Shown in pieces: positions 9,728 through 20,092 of a stretch of DNA of 32,113 bases. The translations under genes were made by a program, and so were the position numbers. Below the pieces are notes generated by a model. That model was not told the origin of the DNA. It ran no database searches and saw nothing but the letters and a program-made list of their open reading frames with translations. How positions within the stretch are numbered: position 1 is the stretch's first letter; every line of letters begins with the position of its first letter. This DNA comes from Irineochytrium annulatum (lineage: Eukaryota; Chytridiomycota; Chytridiomycetes; Chytridiales; Chytridiaceae), in the NCBI GenBank assembly GCA_027600665.1, contig JADGJL010000203.1:1-32113 (forward strand). The letters run 5' to 3'.

Positions 9728-12625
9728 TCACCCGTTTAATTTTTTACTGAAACATTGCTGCAGTTCTATGAGGAACTAATAAGCAAATTGGGGGCAAGGC
9801 ATATTAGCCAATGCTATGCCGGTCTCAGCTCGGTGTTGGCGGAGTTTGCCATATTAAGAGTTACTTCGAAAAGGTTTACGATGTTAAGGGCGGCATCCGG
9901 ATCCCGTTCTTTCTTATTTGTGTGATGGTTGCGGCTGAGGCCGTAGTCCGCCCAGAAGTCTCTGTGCTTCGCGATCTGTCCCGGATACGGTAGGAACGAC
10001 GCGTCCAATGCTTCTCCTTGGTTCGAGAGTCAACTGCCATGAATATAGATAATAAAGAAACGTCCTACCTTCAGCGTCGCCTTTTCTGATAAGCTTAAGG
10101 TACTTCAGGCGCTCTTCATTTGCGGCCATTTCGATTGTCGTGAACTTCTCCTGTATGTGTCTCCGGTTCTTAAGCTTCTCTTCTGTGAACCATCGGAGCC
10201 GCTCCAGAAACTGGCCTGGCAGTTAGCGGCTTTGTTCGTGTATAGCGTCGACTTACGGTCATTGCAAACGGCGCGCTCGTAAAAACCTGCTGCTTCTTCC
10301 GACCCTGCAAAGAACGATGAAAGGTTTCGGTGACGTGAAAGCTTACCTGCGACTGGTGACGGTCGGAGTATATCGGTGTAGGTGTGGTGTACAGCTCCGC
10401 GGTTTCCTCCCGTGTCCGCTGTCGCCTCTTCGACGACTTGCGAAGTTTCCCTCTTGATGAGGTGCCGATGTTATCCTCAGCGGCGTCGTTCGTGACACTT
10501 ATTTCAACGGTGGGCTGCGTGGGTATCACCTGGACCTGCGCGGGGGCCTCCGTGACGCCGCGCATATACTCCCGCGCGATACGCTGAGCGCGATCCTGAG
10601 CCTGCTTCATCTTTGCTTCGTACTCGACGCGCGATTCTTCGTGGACACGCTGCATCTCCTCCACGTGGCTTTCGAGTGAAATGATGCGATCTCTGTTGTC
10701 ACTGTTAACGAGACCGCATGGCACAACGTCCTTACTCGTATTCGGATTGAAGAAGCTGCATTTGTTGGGCATGTAAAAGCGTGAGTTCCATGACGTCTTG
10801 GAGCGAGAACCAGCCCTTTCGGCTGTCCATCATGGTAGAGATCTCGTTTGAAGCACTAAGTTGGCTCTTAACATTTAGGCGTCCAACGAACGACTAACGA
10901 GTTATCGGACAGCAAGTCCGTTGCGAACTTCCCGACGGTGTCCTCGAGTAATTTAGGGTCGACATTCGCCAGGTACTTAGCCAGTAAGTCTCGCGGCGGT
11001 TTGTGAAAGGTACCTCAAACTCGCTGCCGGAGTCCTCATCCGTACCCGCGTCCTCCTCGTCAGTCGAAGAAAATGAATCCAATCTGACTCTAATTTCCTC
11101 CGGGACAATAACAGCTGACACAAACTTTTCGGGCGCCGCAAAGGGTTCTTTGACTTCAGAGTATCCCAGCTCGGATAAAAAGTTATAACTATTCGACTTC
11201 GATAAGGTTGCGCGGTCATGACTCGCGAGACATGGTATATTCGGCAGCGACCATGACCGCGGCATGTTGGGGCATTTCAACTTTCTCAGCTTCAGGGTCC
11301 CACACCGATTTGATGCGTATTGAAGTTGCAGTGGTGTCGGGAAAGGACGGGCGTGAAGCTTCTGAAGAATAGATCGATACTTGGGGAAGTCTTGTCCTAG
11401 CTTTTTTTCAAACTGTTCGACGAGCGTTTTGGCCCTTTTGACCCATGACGGACTCTGCTCCGCAATGTATTCCACGATCTCGTCTATTATATCGTTGAGT
11501 TATGTGTTGTAAGAGATGCTGGCTACCCTTGTCCTTTGCCATGGACTCGTCAGCTTGAACTGAGCTAGATCTAGGTCGATTAACAGATCTCCGCGGATGC
11601 TTGCCCCGCCGCTTGCTTCTACTTCTATCCCGCTTTTCGACGTCGGCTGCCGCTGCGCTCCTGTCCTCATGACTTCGCTCCAATCTAGCCGAGAAACTGC
11701 GTCCCCTGCCGAGGGGAATGGGCTGCGCTAGCATCGTGCCTCTGTCCAAGGCAGTTTAGATTTAAGCGTTGACGAAGACACTGACATCGCTTTCGCCGAG
11801 ATATCAGATGGCTTTCCATCCTCCACGCAATCGACAAGTACATCCTGAGTTATACGTCAGTGCAGTATCGACAATTCGAATCTCACCAGTATGCGTCTCG
11901 TTAGGCGCTCCCACAGCGTTACGCGACGCTCGCTTCGAAGCCGCCCAAGTTGTGCCTGCAGATGTTCAAGCTTGCGAATCGAAACATCTAAGACATGAGT
12001 TTGCCTGCGAACGAGTAAGCTACATGAGAGTGAGTAGGAGCCTGACCGTTGATAGTCCTTCTCTAACTCCAGTAGGGCAAAGCGCTTATTCGTCCACGGC
12101 CGAGAATAAAGCCGGACCTGCTTTATAAGTTCAAAGACTGGCTCGTGTAGCTCAGATTTACTGCTATTATTAGGTTTCGCAGTCGGGTAAGATGCAAAGC
12201 CGGAGAGGCCATACCTTCTGAACAGACGAGCAAAGAGCAGAGTCAACTGCAGTTTCACATTTGACGGGACCTGAGAAAATTTAGTGCCGGCGTCGGCATG
12301 CATCGCTCACCGTCTGAGTGAGGAAGTCATCCTTCCAGATCGTCATCTCCTCCAGAGATGACTCGAAGTCCCCAACAGCAGACAACAGTTCATTGCACAG
12401 CTCATCAAACACAGTAAGCACCTCGCGATCGCGCTCATCAGCGACGAGGTTCAGTATAGATGCAGGATGAGGGATGTCTTGGTGAAATGCCCGGAAGTCC
12501 GCAACAGCCGACTCCAGAGTTGGCAACTGGATCTCCTGATACTGCGAGACTGGCGCTTCTTTGCCGTTCGGGGCATTCCCGCCTTCCGTCCCTGCAAAGA
12601 ACCTAACGGTCTCCTCTTTCAACAT
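9728..12625 (-). CDS. Unrecognised 758-residue coiled-coil protein, 14 exons
   Basis: I do not recognise this family. Fourteen exons run in frame from ATG 12625 to TGA 9728: 12625-12311, 12270-12215, 12163-12047, 12004-11887, 11844-11786, 11741-11527, 11483-11014, 10975-10899, 10855-10736, 10701-10347, 10304-10257, 10210-10069, 10016-9880 and 9775-9728. Every junction keeps phase, and introns are 34-52 bases except the last (104). The N-terminal third is helical. The middle has a basic, serine/arginine-rich stretch (KRDRSRSKRRGKHPRR) and an acidic one (SSTDEEDAGTDEDSGSEFE). A coiled coil begins near RIISLESHVEEMQ, a basic patch KLRKSSKRRQRTREE follows, and a charged helical segment (FLERLRWFTEEKLKNRRHI) precedes the C-terminus. 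A cytoskeletal or flagellar role is possible, but this is a guess from composition only. Confidence 0.82.
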
Positions 12626-12694
12626 TGCGTTAGGAAGTGGCTTGTGAAGGAAAGCCCGTTCGTCAAATTTCCTAATTAAGGTCCATCCGCATCC
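12626..12694. promoter_or_regulatory. Shared divergent promoter, coiled-coil gene and GNA1
   Basis: Sixty-nine bases separate the two start codons (12625 minus, 12695 plus). The minus-strand frame also stays open across this interval into GNA1, but those codons overlap GNA1 exon 1, so the ATG at 12625 is preferred. Confidence 0.45.
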
Positions 12695-13589
12695 ATGCTC
12701 TTTGATCGCGCGTTGATCTCGCCCGAGGTATCCAGGTCGCTCAGAGAGGGCTACGTTATCAGGCCCCTGGCGCCCGGCGACTATGAGAAAGGTTGATCTC
12801 GACAATGACAACAGTGCCTTACCCGCTATTAGGCTTCTTGCAGACCCTTGGAGCCTTGACGAGCGTCGGCTCCGCCAGTAAAGCGGAGTTCATGGGTACT
12901 GACCAGCGCGTCAACTGAAGATTATTATTGTCTGACTTGTTGCAGAACGTTACAACTATCTGAAATCTCACAACGACGAGTACTTCACAATCGGTACGCG
13001 CTTTCGAAGTTGGGAAGTCTGACTAGGCAGTTGTGGAGGATTTGAAGAACAAGCGCATCGTTGGGGCCGGGACGATCTTCGTCGAGCGCAAGTTTGTCCA
13101 CAACAATGGTCTGGTAAGCGTCTTTTGCACTGTAATCCTTCTAATGTACTTCTTCATTTAAAGGTAGGACACATTGAAGGTTTGGCACATTTTTCTCGTA
13201 CCGAGGTATAATAACTCGCTATCTAAGATATTGTCACGGCGGAGAGTGCGCGTGGATTGAACCTTGGACGACTGTAAGTCCCTGTTCTTTAGATTGAAGC
13301 TAACTCCGCCAGCATCATCGAAACTCTCAAGCACATTGGCAAAGCGACTGGCTGCTATAAAGGTGTTGTTTGCTTATCTTTCACGCGTTTTAACATTTGA
13401 AGTCATTTGTAAGTGCCGAAAGTCTTGAAGTAGTTTTAAGCAATATAGTGGACTGCAGCGAGAAGAACATTCCGTTTTACAACAAATGCGGCTTTGTTCA
13501 GAAGGTGCGCACCAGTCAGCTGCTTTCGTGATTAACGCAGCTGTTAGGAATATGAGATGGCATGGTACATTCCCGAGGCTAAACTGTGA
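12695..13589 (+). CDS. GNA1: Glucosamine-6-phosphate N-acetyltransferase
   Basis: This GNAT-fold enzyme transfers acetyl from acetyl-CoA to glucosamine-6-phosphate, a step toward UDP-GlcNAc for chitin, N-glycans and GPI anchors. Ten exons give 168 residues (yeast enzyme about 160). Introns are 12792-12832, 12896-12945, 12994-13030, 13114-13163, 13180-13227, 13274-13312, 13363-13402, 13409-13448 and 13505-13547. Visible signatures are YVIRPLAPGDYEKGFLQTL, AGTIFVERKFVH, GHIEDIV, the CoA-binding loop RGLNLGR, CYKVILDCSEKN and FYNKCGF. Two exons are tiny: 13164-13179 (16 bases) and 13403-13408 (6 bases, TCATTT). Without the 6-base exon the conserved ILDC motif would be lost. The start is the first ATG of the frame and leads straight into family sequence. 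Confidence 0.95.
13403..13408 (+). other. GNA1: 6-base micro-exon of GNA1
   Basis: TCATTT is flanked by an AG acceptor (ending 13402) and a perfect GTAAGT donor (13409). Splicing joins ...TATAAAG to TCATTT and then to TGGACTGC, giving YKVILDC, which matches the family core. Skipping it keeps the frame but deletes two conserved residues. Confidence 0.85.
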
Positions 13590-13765
13590 AAGCATTCAAC
13601 AACTCACATTGGCATACGAACGAAAACATAATTATCTTGTCCTTCGTCCTCAGCAGTGCCGAAGTAGTGGCGTAGAAAGGCTAACTTGGCCACGTCAGCA
13701 TGCATCATAATTAGACGCCCCCAGTAGGCTCTCCACCACTCGCCATTACTACGACCATCCACCTC

Positions 13766-15971
13766 ATGCATAGTATTTCGTTGTTCGCGCTCGAGCCCAG
13801 CTTGCTCTCCAACATCCTCCATGTTGGTTCGGATCCAACTGCCGACACCCCAAATGGCGCCCCCACTGCAAAGGGAGCCCCCACAAACGAAGCTTTGGAC
13901 CAGCGCGCGCTCGCCGCCAAAGGCTGCGCCGCCTGCGGCCACCTCACCTTTGCGACCACGGACGACCAGCGATCGCACTTCAGGTCCGACTGGCACCGTT
14001 ACAATATCAAGCGGCAGGTGAAGGGTGGCCTGCCCGTAACCGAGGCCGCGTTCGAGGAGTTGAACGAGATCAGCAGCATTGAGGCTTCGGACTCGGAGGA
14101 GGATGAGGAGGCGAGGAGTGAGAAGGGCGGCGGCGTGGATGGGAGGGATGTGGACGTCGACGACGGTGACGGGCGCGGCTGGGGGGTGTCGAACAGGACC
14201 CCCTTCTTGCACCTGTACGTTACCCCAGGTTATCAACTGCCGTTGCCCCGCGGAGCGTTGAAAGGCATCGGTGTCGAGGAGGTCGCGGGCCGGGGGAGGA
14301 AGGCGCTGCAGATCTACAAGAGGGTGCTCTTCCCTAAGCAGGAGGAGCCCAGCTCAGACGTGGAGTTGATCGTGAAGGAGATGGAAAGGTTGAAGAACAA
14401 GCAGCCGGATGGGAAGCCTGCCACATGGACCCTGCTGATGCTTGGGGCGGGTCACTTCGCGGGTGCGGTATTCGAGTGTACGCCGAGTCCCGCGGGCGAG
14501 GATCCCAAGCCTATAGCTCACAAGACGTTTCACCGGTATACGACGCGGCGGAAACAGGGTGGAGCTCAGAGCAGGTACTGTAGGCGGTAATGAATTTGTA
14601 TTGAACTAATTTGTATTGTTTATCGTTTGTAGCAACGACAGCGGTAAGGGAAAGGCAAACTCCGCAGGTGCGATGTTAAGAAGATACAACGAGCAAGCGT
14701 TGCAGGTGCGTGCCTTGGCATTGCAGAATATGCTTTACTGACTGGCTAGGAATTTAGCAAGAGGTCCAGGATTTGCTCACGGAATGGAAGAAGTATCTGA
14801 GCTCATCAAGCATCGTGTTCGTTCATGTCCCCTCACAGTCTCGCCGGATAATTTTCTTCGACGACTCGGTGCTGTCCTATAAGGACCCTCGTATCCGCTC
14901 CTTCCCGTTGATTACTCGGCGGCCGACGCTCGGGGAGCTGACCCGATGCTTTGTGGAGCTTTCTTCTGTTCGGTTGAAGGAGATTGTAGACACCTCGAAG
15001 AATAATGCGTCGCCGGCACCACAACGAAAGGCCACTGCGAAAGGTTCCCCAAAGCCGCAGCCTGCGACACCGACGAAGCCAGCCTTGGACGATCGGATGG
15101 CGAAGCTGGTGGACCTCGCGAAGAAGGGGAAGGTGGACGTCCTCCAAGCCTACCTTGCATCGCATAAGGGCGTGGCGGAGATGGTGCCAACGCGGATACC
15201 TGACGCTCTCGGGACCTCCCTGCTCCATGTAGCGGCGTCCGCGGGTCAGGGCGAGATGGTCGCGGACCTGCTCTCGCTCGGCGCAGACCCGACGCTGCGC
15301 GAGGAGAAAGGTAAGACTCGGTCGCCGTACGAGGTCTCGGAGGCGAAGGACGTCAGGGACGCGTTCCGACGCGCGTACGCCGCCGACGCGGACGGGAGGT
15401 GGGACTGGGCCGGCGCGGGCGTGCCGTCTCCGCTGACGGCGGAGATGGAGGAGCGGCAGAGGGAGAGGGAGAGGGAGAAGCGGAGGAAGCAGAAGGAGAA
15501 GCAGAAGAAGGACCCGGCGGTCGTGGCGGCGCAGTTGGCGGCTGAGCTGGCGGTGACGGAGGCGGAGGAGGCGGCGAAGAAGGCGGAGGAGGAGCGGAAG
15601 GCGGAAAAGGCGAAGAAGGCTAGCGTTTTTAACCGCATTGCCAAGTTTGAGCGGGAGTCGATTGGGATGACACCAGAGCAGCGAGCCCGGCTGGACCGTG
15701 AGAAACGGTACGAAGTGCTTAACTTTTTCATTGTGCCTGACATCTGGTTGTCTTAGGGCCTTGGCTGCAGAGGCCCGGATTCGTGGTCAGCAGAGCAAGT
15801 GTTCGTTCTGCTCCAGTCCGATTGTGACAGGGAAAACGTTTGATAAGTTCCAGTTCCGATACTGCTCCATGGAATGCCTGCATGTAAGTGAACATACTGC
15901 CAGTTTTGTTGTACTTGCGTGTGCTCACATACCTTTAGTCTCAAGAAATCCTCCACCCAACTACCAAGTAA
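13766..15971 (+). CDS. VMS1: Vms1/ANKZF1-type peptidyl-tRNA hydrolase
   Basis: Five exons (introns 14575-14632, 14706-14757, 15708-15756 and 15884-15938) give 663 residues. Vms1 releases stalled nascent chains from 60S ribosomes during ribosome-associated quality control and works with Cdc48. In order: a C2H2 finger (C54, C57, H71, H77; QRSHFRSDWHRYN), an acidic linker, and the VLRF1 release-factor-like domain (ATWTLLMLGAGHFAGAVFE, HKTFHRYTTRRKQGGAQS). The conserved glutamine of GGAQS, required for cleavage in the family, is Q268. Ankyrin repeats follow (LLHVAASAGQGEMVADLLS), then a long charged helix, a VIM-like Cdc48-binding segment (RALAAEARIR) and a C-terminal cysteine motif (CSFCSSPI ... 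RYCSMECLHS). The gene looks intact. The start at 13766 begins directly with the family-typical LFALEPSLL. Confidence 0.94.
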
Positions 15972-16242
15972 ATCTGTACACCTCCACGGCATGCATTAGT
16001 TCAACAATACAGCGTTGCTGTCATGATGACATACAAAGTATGCGTTATGAAGATGAGGTGCGAAAGGGAAAGCCCGCAATGAACGGGGGATCTTGGCGGT
16101 GTGAAGTGATCTATGAAATGAAGTTAAGGAGTGCTTGAAGTGTATGGGATAGATAAAGACTTGCGACACGTTCGAAACAGCGGCTCCGCGCTCTGTCCCT
16201 CTGTTTTACTACTTCCCGCCCCCTCAGCTGCCGTGATCGTTG

Positions 16243-18443
16243 ATGGCGTCCGTTGTTATCGAGCCATCCCCAGCTCCATCATCCACCCCCACAACGCCGC
16301 CGGCATCCACGATCTACCCGTCACCACACCACCTGCTCCCCTCCTCCGAGGAGCACTCACAGCAGTCGAACTCGTCGGAGTCTGCCAGCCACTTGTCGTC
16401 GGCGCCTGTAATCCCATCGTCGGCATCGCCGAGATCGGCAGGTGCCGCCGTGGTCGCTCAACCGCATTTCTCGACACCTTTCCTCCCGTCACCTTCAACA
16501 CGAGTTGCCGCTGCTGAGAGCTCGAACATAAGAGGACCTTTGACCACCGGCGTTTCCTACTCCAGCCCATTCGTCGGGTCGAACGCTATCTTTGCCAACG
16601 AGCCATCGTCCATACCTCCGCCCCAGCAGCAATTCTCAGGTTTTCTCCAGCAGACCCCAACCCCGCATCACCGGATGGCCGCCGCGATGATGCCCACACC
16701 TCTGCAGATGCAGCAACAGCAGTTCCAGCAGCAGCAAAAACAACAGCCGTATCTCTTCACTCAGCAAAGGGGCGTCCACCATCATATGCCCCACGCAATG
16801 CAATACCCACACATGCCGCTCGGGATGGCTGGGAAGGACACACGAAAGAAAAGGATTCACCCCACGAAGGCGCAGCTCATAGTCCTAGAGTCCTCCTTTC
16901 AAGCCTGCCCGAAGCCGTCGAGCAAGGCACGTCAAGCCATCTCCGAGAACATTCAGCTGAACGAGCGTTGTGTCCAGGTTAGATTGCAAAAGGAGGCATT
17001 TATCTGACATTTGCGAGCAGATCTGGTTCCAGAACAGGCGTGCGAGAGCGAAGAAGATGAATGCGCTGGAGAAGCTGAATAAGGAGGGTAACGGAGATGG
17101 GGATAACAACACTAACGGTGCCGCTGGTTCGGCTGCCACGATGACCTCTGTCGAGTCGTTACTTGACGCCGACATTTCTGCCGAGTTTTCGATGGCCCAC
17201 ACCAACACTAGCGCCGCGCGTCGCTTTTCGATGCCAGAGCTGACTACGCTTGGTGAGTTTGTGCAAGATCCTTGCTGCGCTCGTAATCATTTTAACGTGA
17301 TCGTTTAATTAAGGCGACTCACGAGTAAAAGCGGACGATGAAAAAGTCGGCGACTTTGGGGAGTATCACTTCCAGGCCACCTCAATCGCGATCGGAACCT
17401 GGCGGCGAGTCTCGATGGTGAGGGGCGACCTGGTCTGCAGCTTCAATCCGACCTATCGCACGCTTCGGTGGCTCGTCATCGAGAGCACTTACGGCTTCCA
17501 GCTTGAGTTCCCTCTCTCATCCGTCCTCGATGTGTCCGTCACCCGCCTGAACGACCTTACGGCCACTGTTACGATCGAGGTCTCGATCCAACCTACCTTC
17601 TCAAAGGAGGTCCGACTCGCCGGCGGGCAGTCCGTCTGGGTGCCATGCCAGGACTTTACGGAGGGCGGCCAGGCGTCGACCTGTAGGCGACACATCCTCT
17701 TTACAAGCGTTGGAGACCCGGCCGTCACGGCTCTCATCGCCTCCATCCCGTCTATCGCGAATGGGCCGTCGTCCGCCGTCGCGTCACCATCAGCCTTCCT
17801 CCACCGCTCATCCTTCTCGGGCCCGTCCTCCGTCGCGAACCCGATTGTCTCGACCCTAGCGCCGGACTTCGGCGGACTCCTGCAGCACCATCAGATGTTG
17901 ATGGAGCCGCAGCCCTTCACGCCGTCCCCCCTCCAACAACTTCAGCAGCCGCAGGTTCCACAGCCGGCCATCGATGCCGTTAACTCGACCGTCGGCGGCG
18001 TTCGCCGCCAATCCTGCCCGAATCTGGTTTACATGCAGACCCCAACCCTACTACGCCATTCGACGCCGAACTCGGGAACTTCTACCGCCACCACAACGTC
18101 CCCGATCTCGGACGCGGCGCCACCCTCATCCAGTACCACGGGAGTCCTCGCCAGCCCCAGTCCCGCGTCGGCTTCCGCCTCGTCGTCGGCAATTGATGCG
18201 CATTTCGCCGATATGCAACAATACCAACGCGCGAGGTCGAGCTCACTTTCCGGGCTCGAGATGATTTTCCAAACGCACTCGATGCTCGGCGGTGGCGCTG
18301 GCGCCGGCGTCGGGTTAACAGGCAGGACCGTCGGCGGAGGCGCCAGGCCGATGGTATCGACGGGAAGCAGCCCGATGCAGTTGCCGATGCCGATTATGGA
18401 GGTGCCCGAGCCTATGTCGCCGAACGTGATGAACTTCGCTTGA
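16243..18443 (+). CDS. Homeodomain transcription factor
   Basis: Three exons (introns 16978-17020 and 17253-17313) give 698 residues. The N-terminal 200 residues are low-complexity, rich in serine, proline and glutamine with poly-Q runs (for example MQQQQFQQQQKQQ). The homeodomain spans about 200-257 (RKKRIHPTKAQLIVLESSFQ) and its recognition helix is IWFQNRRARAKK with N250 at the DNA-contacting position 51. The first intron lies just before that helix. A second folded-looking block at about 335-450 (YHFQATSIAIGTWRRV, FQLEFPLSSVLDV) follows. I believe it recurs beside homeodomains in other fungi, but I cannot name it with certainty. The rest is a serine/proline-rich tail. It is a likely nuclear regulator with unknown targets. 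Confidence 0.93.
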
Positions 18444-19037
18444 TCTGGTGTGCTCTTGGTTGAATTCGTCACTTCGTCTCCCTCAAGCATATTCCCTCCC
18501 ATTTATCTATCCTCTTTTGACTAATCACATTTTTAGGCCTGGTACAGTTATAATTGATCGTTCCTTTTGTATACAATCCACATCCGTTTCTGCTTGTTTT
18601 GCATATACTCTCCTGGCCCCCTGCAATCTTCATTTCTTCACGTCAGTGACCCCTCTCGTCAGTAGTGCAAGCAACGGATTTCTTTCACCGTTGCTTCATG
18701 TATCATCGTTCTTTGTTTCTCATTGGTGGCATTCTCGTCCTGCTTATTGTCGAACTCACGTTTTTTAAGTTTGTTTCCAATACGCATTTTGATCTTTTAT
18801 ATTCACTACATCCTCTTGCCGTCGTCACCGACCTTCTATTGCATGTTGGATTCCAGACGAAAGCTTAAATACCCATTTTGCATTGACGCAGTCATGTAAA
18901 GTACAATAAACAATGATGATAAATAAATGTTGTTGTTCATAGCGGCCTCCGATTAAAATCAGTGCAGACCTATGATGAACAACAAAGATCCGAAAGCGAC
19001 GACATGCAGACAATCAGAACGTTATTGACAGGTGCCT
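18444..19037. other. Convergent 3' region
   Basis: This is presumably the 3' UTR of the homeodomain gene followed by that of POLD4 on the other strand. AATAAA occurs at 18905-18910 and 18922-18927, suggesting a plus-strand UTR of about 480 bases. It is T-rich with small chance frames only. Confidence 0.55.
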
Positions 19038-19807
19038 TCACAAGCGGTGCCAGAGGCCCTCACGAATCTCTTCGTCGTCAGTAAACTCCGGCCGAGTGAG
19101 AATGTCCTTGATATGCTGAGGCGGCGAAAGCCCAAGCTTCTCGGCTCGCTGCCAGCGCTCCAACCGAGTCATACCCATGTTGTTGCCGAACTGTCGCATG
19201 TATCATGACGTTGTTACATTGTGTGGTAAAATCAAGCATTACCTACCTTATTGTTCAAATCAAACTGCCTCAGGACCTCGATGACCTCATCGCGCGGCGT
19301 CACCAATTTCTTCACCTCGACGTCCACGGCTACAAGCAAATCATCAGCGCCAAGAGACAAAGAACGGCCGGATGGCAGCCGCGTTGAACGCTCACCCCTC
19401 CTCTCTGCGACATGCCTCAGCGGCGACACGTCCGCGTCCTCCTCATCGTCCTCGTCCGCTGGATCCTCGTCCGCGCTCTTCCTCCTTTTAACAACCTGCA
19501 CGCCCTCATCGCCGTCCTCGTCCTCCATCTCCGCATCCTCCCAGCGCGCCTCCTCCTCGTCATCCTCGTTCGCCCCGCCCGGCGGCGCGCGCTTGCGGTT
19601 GGTCTCGGGCGGCGTCAAGACATGGCGGTCGTGCTGTTTTTGCTGGCGGGTGGGTGCGGGTTTGGTTCCAGGCGAGGACGGGGTCGACGAGCCGCCGGAG
19701 AGGGACGAGGGGTTCTTGAGTGTGCTCGGGGACGAGATCGTATGTGGGCGGGACTGCACGAAGTTGAGCTTGGCCTGACGAGCGGAGGGCTTGTTTTTGG
19801 GAGGCAT
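19038..19807 (-). CDS. POLD4: DNA polymerase delta subunit 4 (POLD4/Cdm1)
   Basis: Two exons (intron 19191-19246) give 237 residues. The C-terminal domain is diagnostic: VLRQFDLNNK joins across the intron to FGNNMGMTRLERWQRAEKLG, and the protein ends EGLWHRL, matching the POLD4 fold (LRQFDL, GxTRxxRWxRAxxxGL, LWH). The N-terminal part is disordered, with basic and acidic blocks (NRKRAPPGG, DEEDADVSP). Q11, L14 and F16 near the N-terminus (SARQAKLNFV) weakly resemble a PCNA-binding motif but lack the usual aromatic pair. POLD4 is the small accessory subunit of the replicative polymerase delta. The protein is longer than the human one because of the disordered N-terminal region. Confidence 0.93.
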
Positions 19808-20092
19808 AGTTGTACGTGTGGCAATTCAAAAAATAATTCTTTAAAATACTGTTGCCACACCACGCCACAATAATCACAGACGCATACGAGGGGCCACATA
19901 GAGCTAAATAGAAAGACAGCGCAGTAAACTCAGAGTTATAACATAAAAGGCCGTGACAAAAGGGGCCAAAAAAATTGCACGATAAAGCACCACCACCCGC
20001 AACAATCAAAATGCATCCCTGTCCCCGGTCACCATCAAACGAAAGTTTCCTCATAAATCTTCGTCCCTCCCAAAGCACGCGACGTCATCGCT
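19808..20092. other. Intergenic region upstream of POLD4
   Basis: This 285-base spacer lies between the F-box gene's stop and the POLD4 ATG, both on the minus strand. It must contain the POLD4 promoter and the F-box 3' UTR. No further gene was seen. Confidence 0.5.

Noticed and set aside
11733..11844. Splitting the coiled-coil gene into two genes at the TAG near 11733
   Set aside because: A GT-AG intron at 11742-11785 (44 bases) removes the stop and keeps phase with all later exons.
12281..12811. Longer N-terminus for the coiled-coil gene starting at 12811
   Set aside because: It would overlap GNA1 exon 1 on the other strand; the ATG at 12625 gives a clean divergent pair.
13604..14236. 210-codon minus-strand open frame
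   Set aside because: It is antisense to the GC-rich first exon of VMS1; the plus strand carries clear family motifs and exact splice phases.
15246..15743. 165-codon minus-strand open frame, serine/alanine rich
   Set aside because: It mirrors the charged repetitive helix of VMS1 on the plus strand and is a composition artefact.
18029..18502. 157-codon minus-strand open frame
   Set aside because: It is antisense to the homeodomain gene's repetitive tail and lacks any family character.
19251..19778. Serine-rich plus-strand frame of 175 codons
   Set aside because: It is antisense to POLD4 exon 1; serine runs arise from the acidic codons of the real gene.
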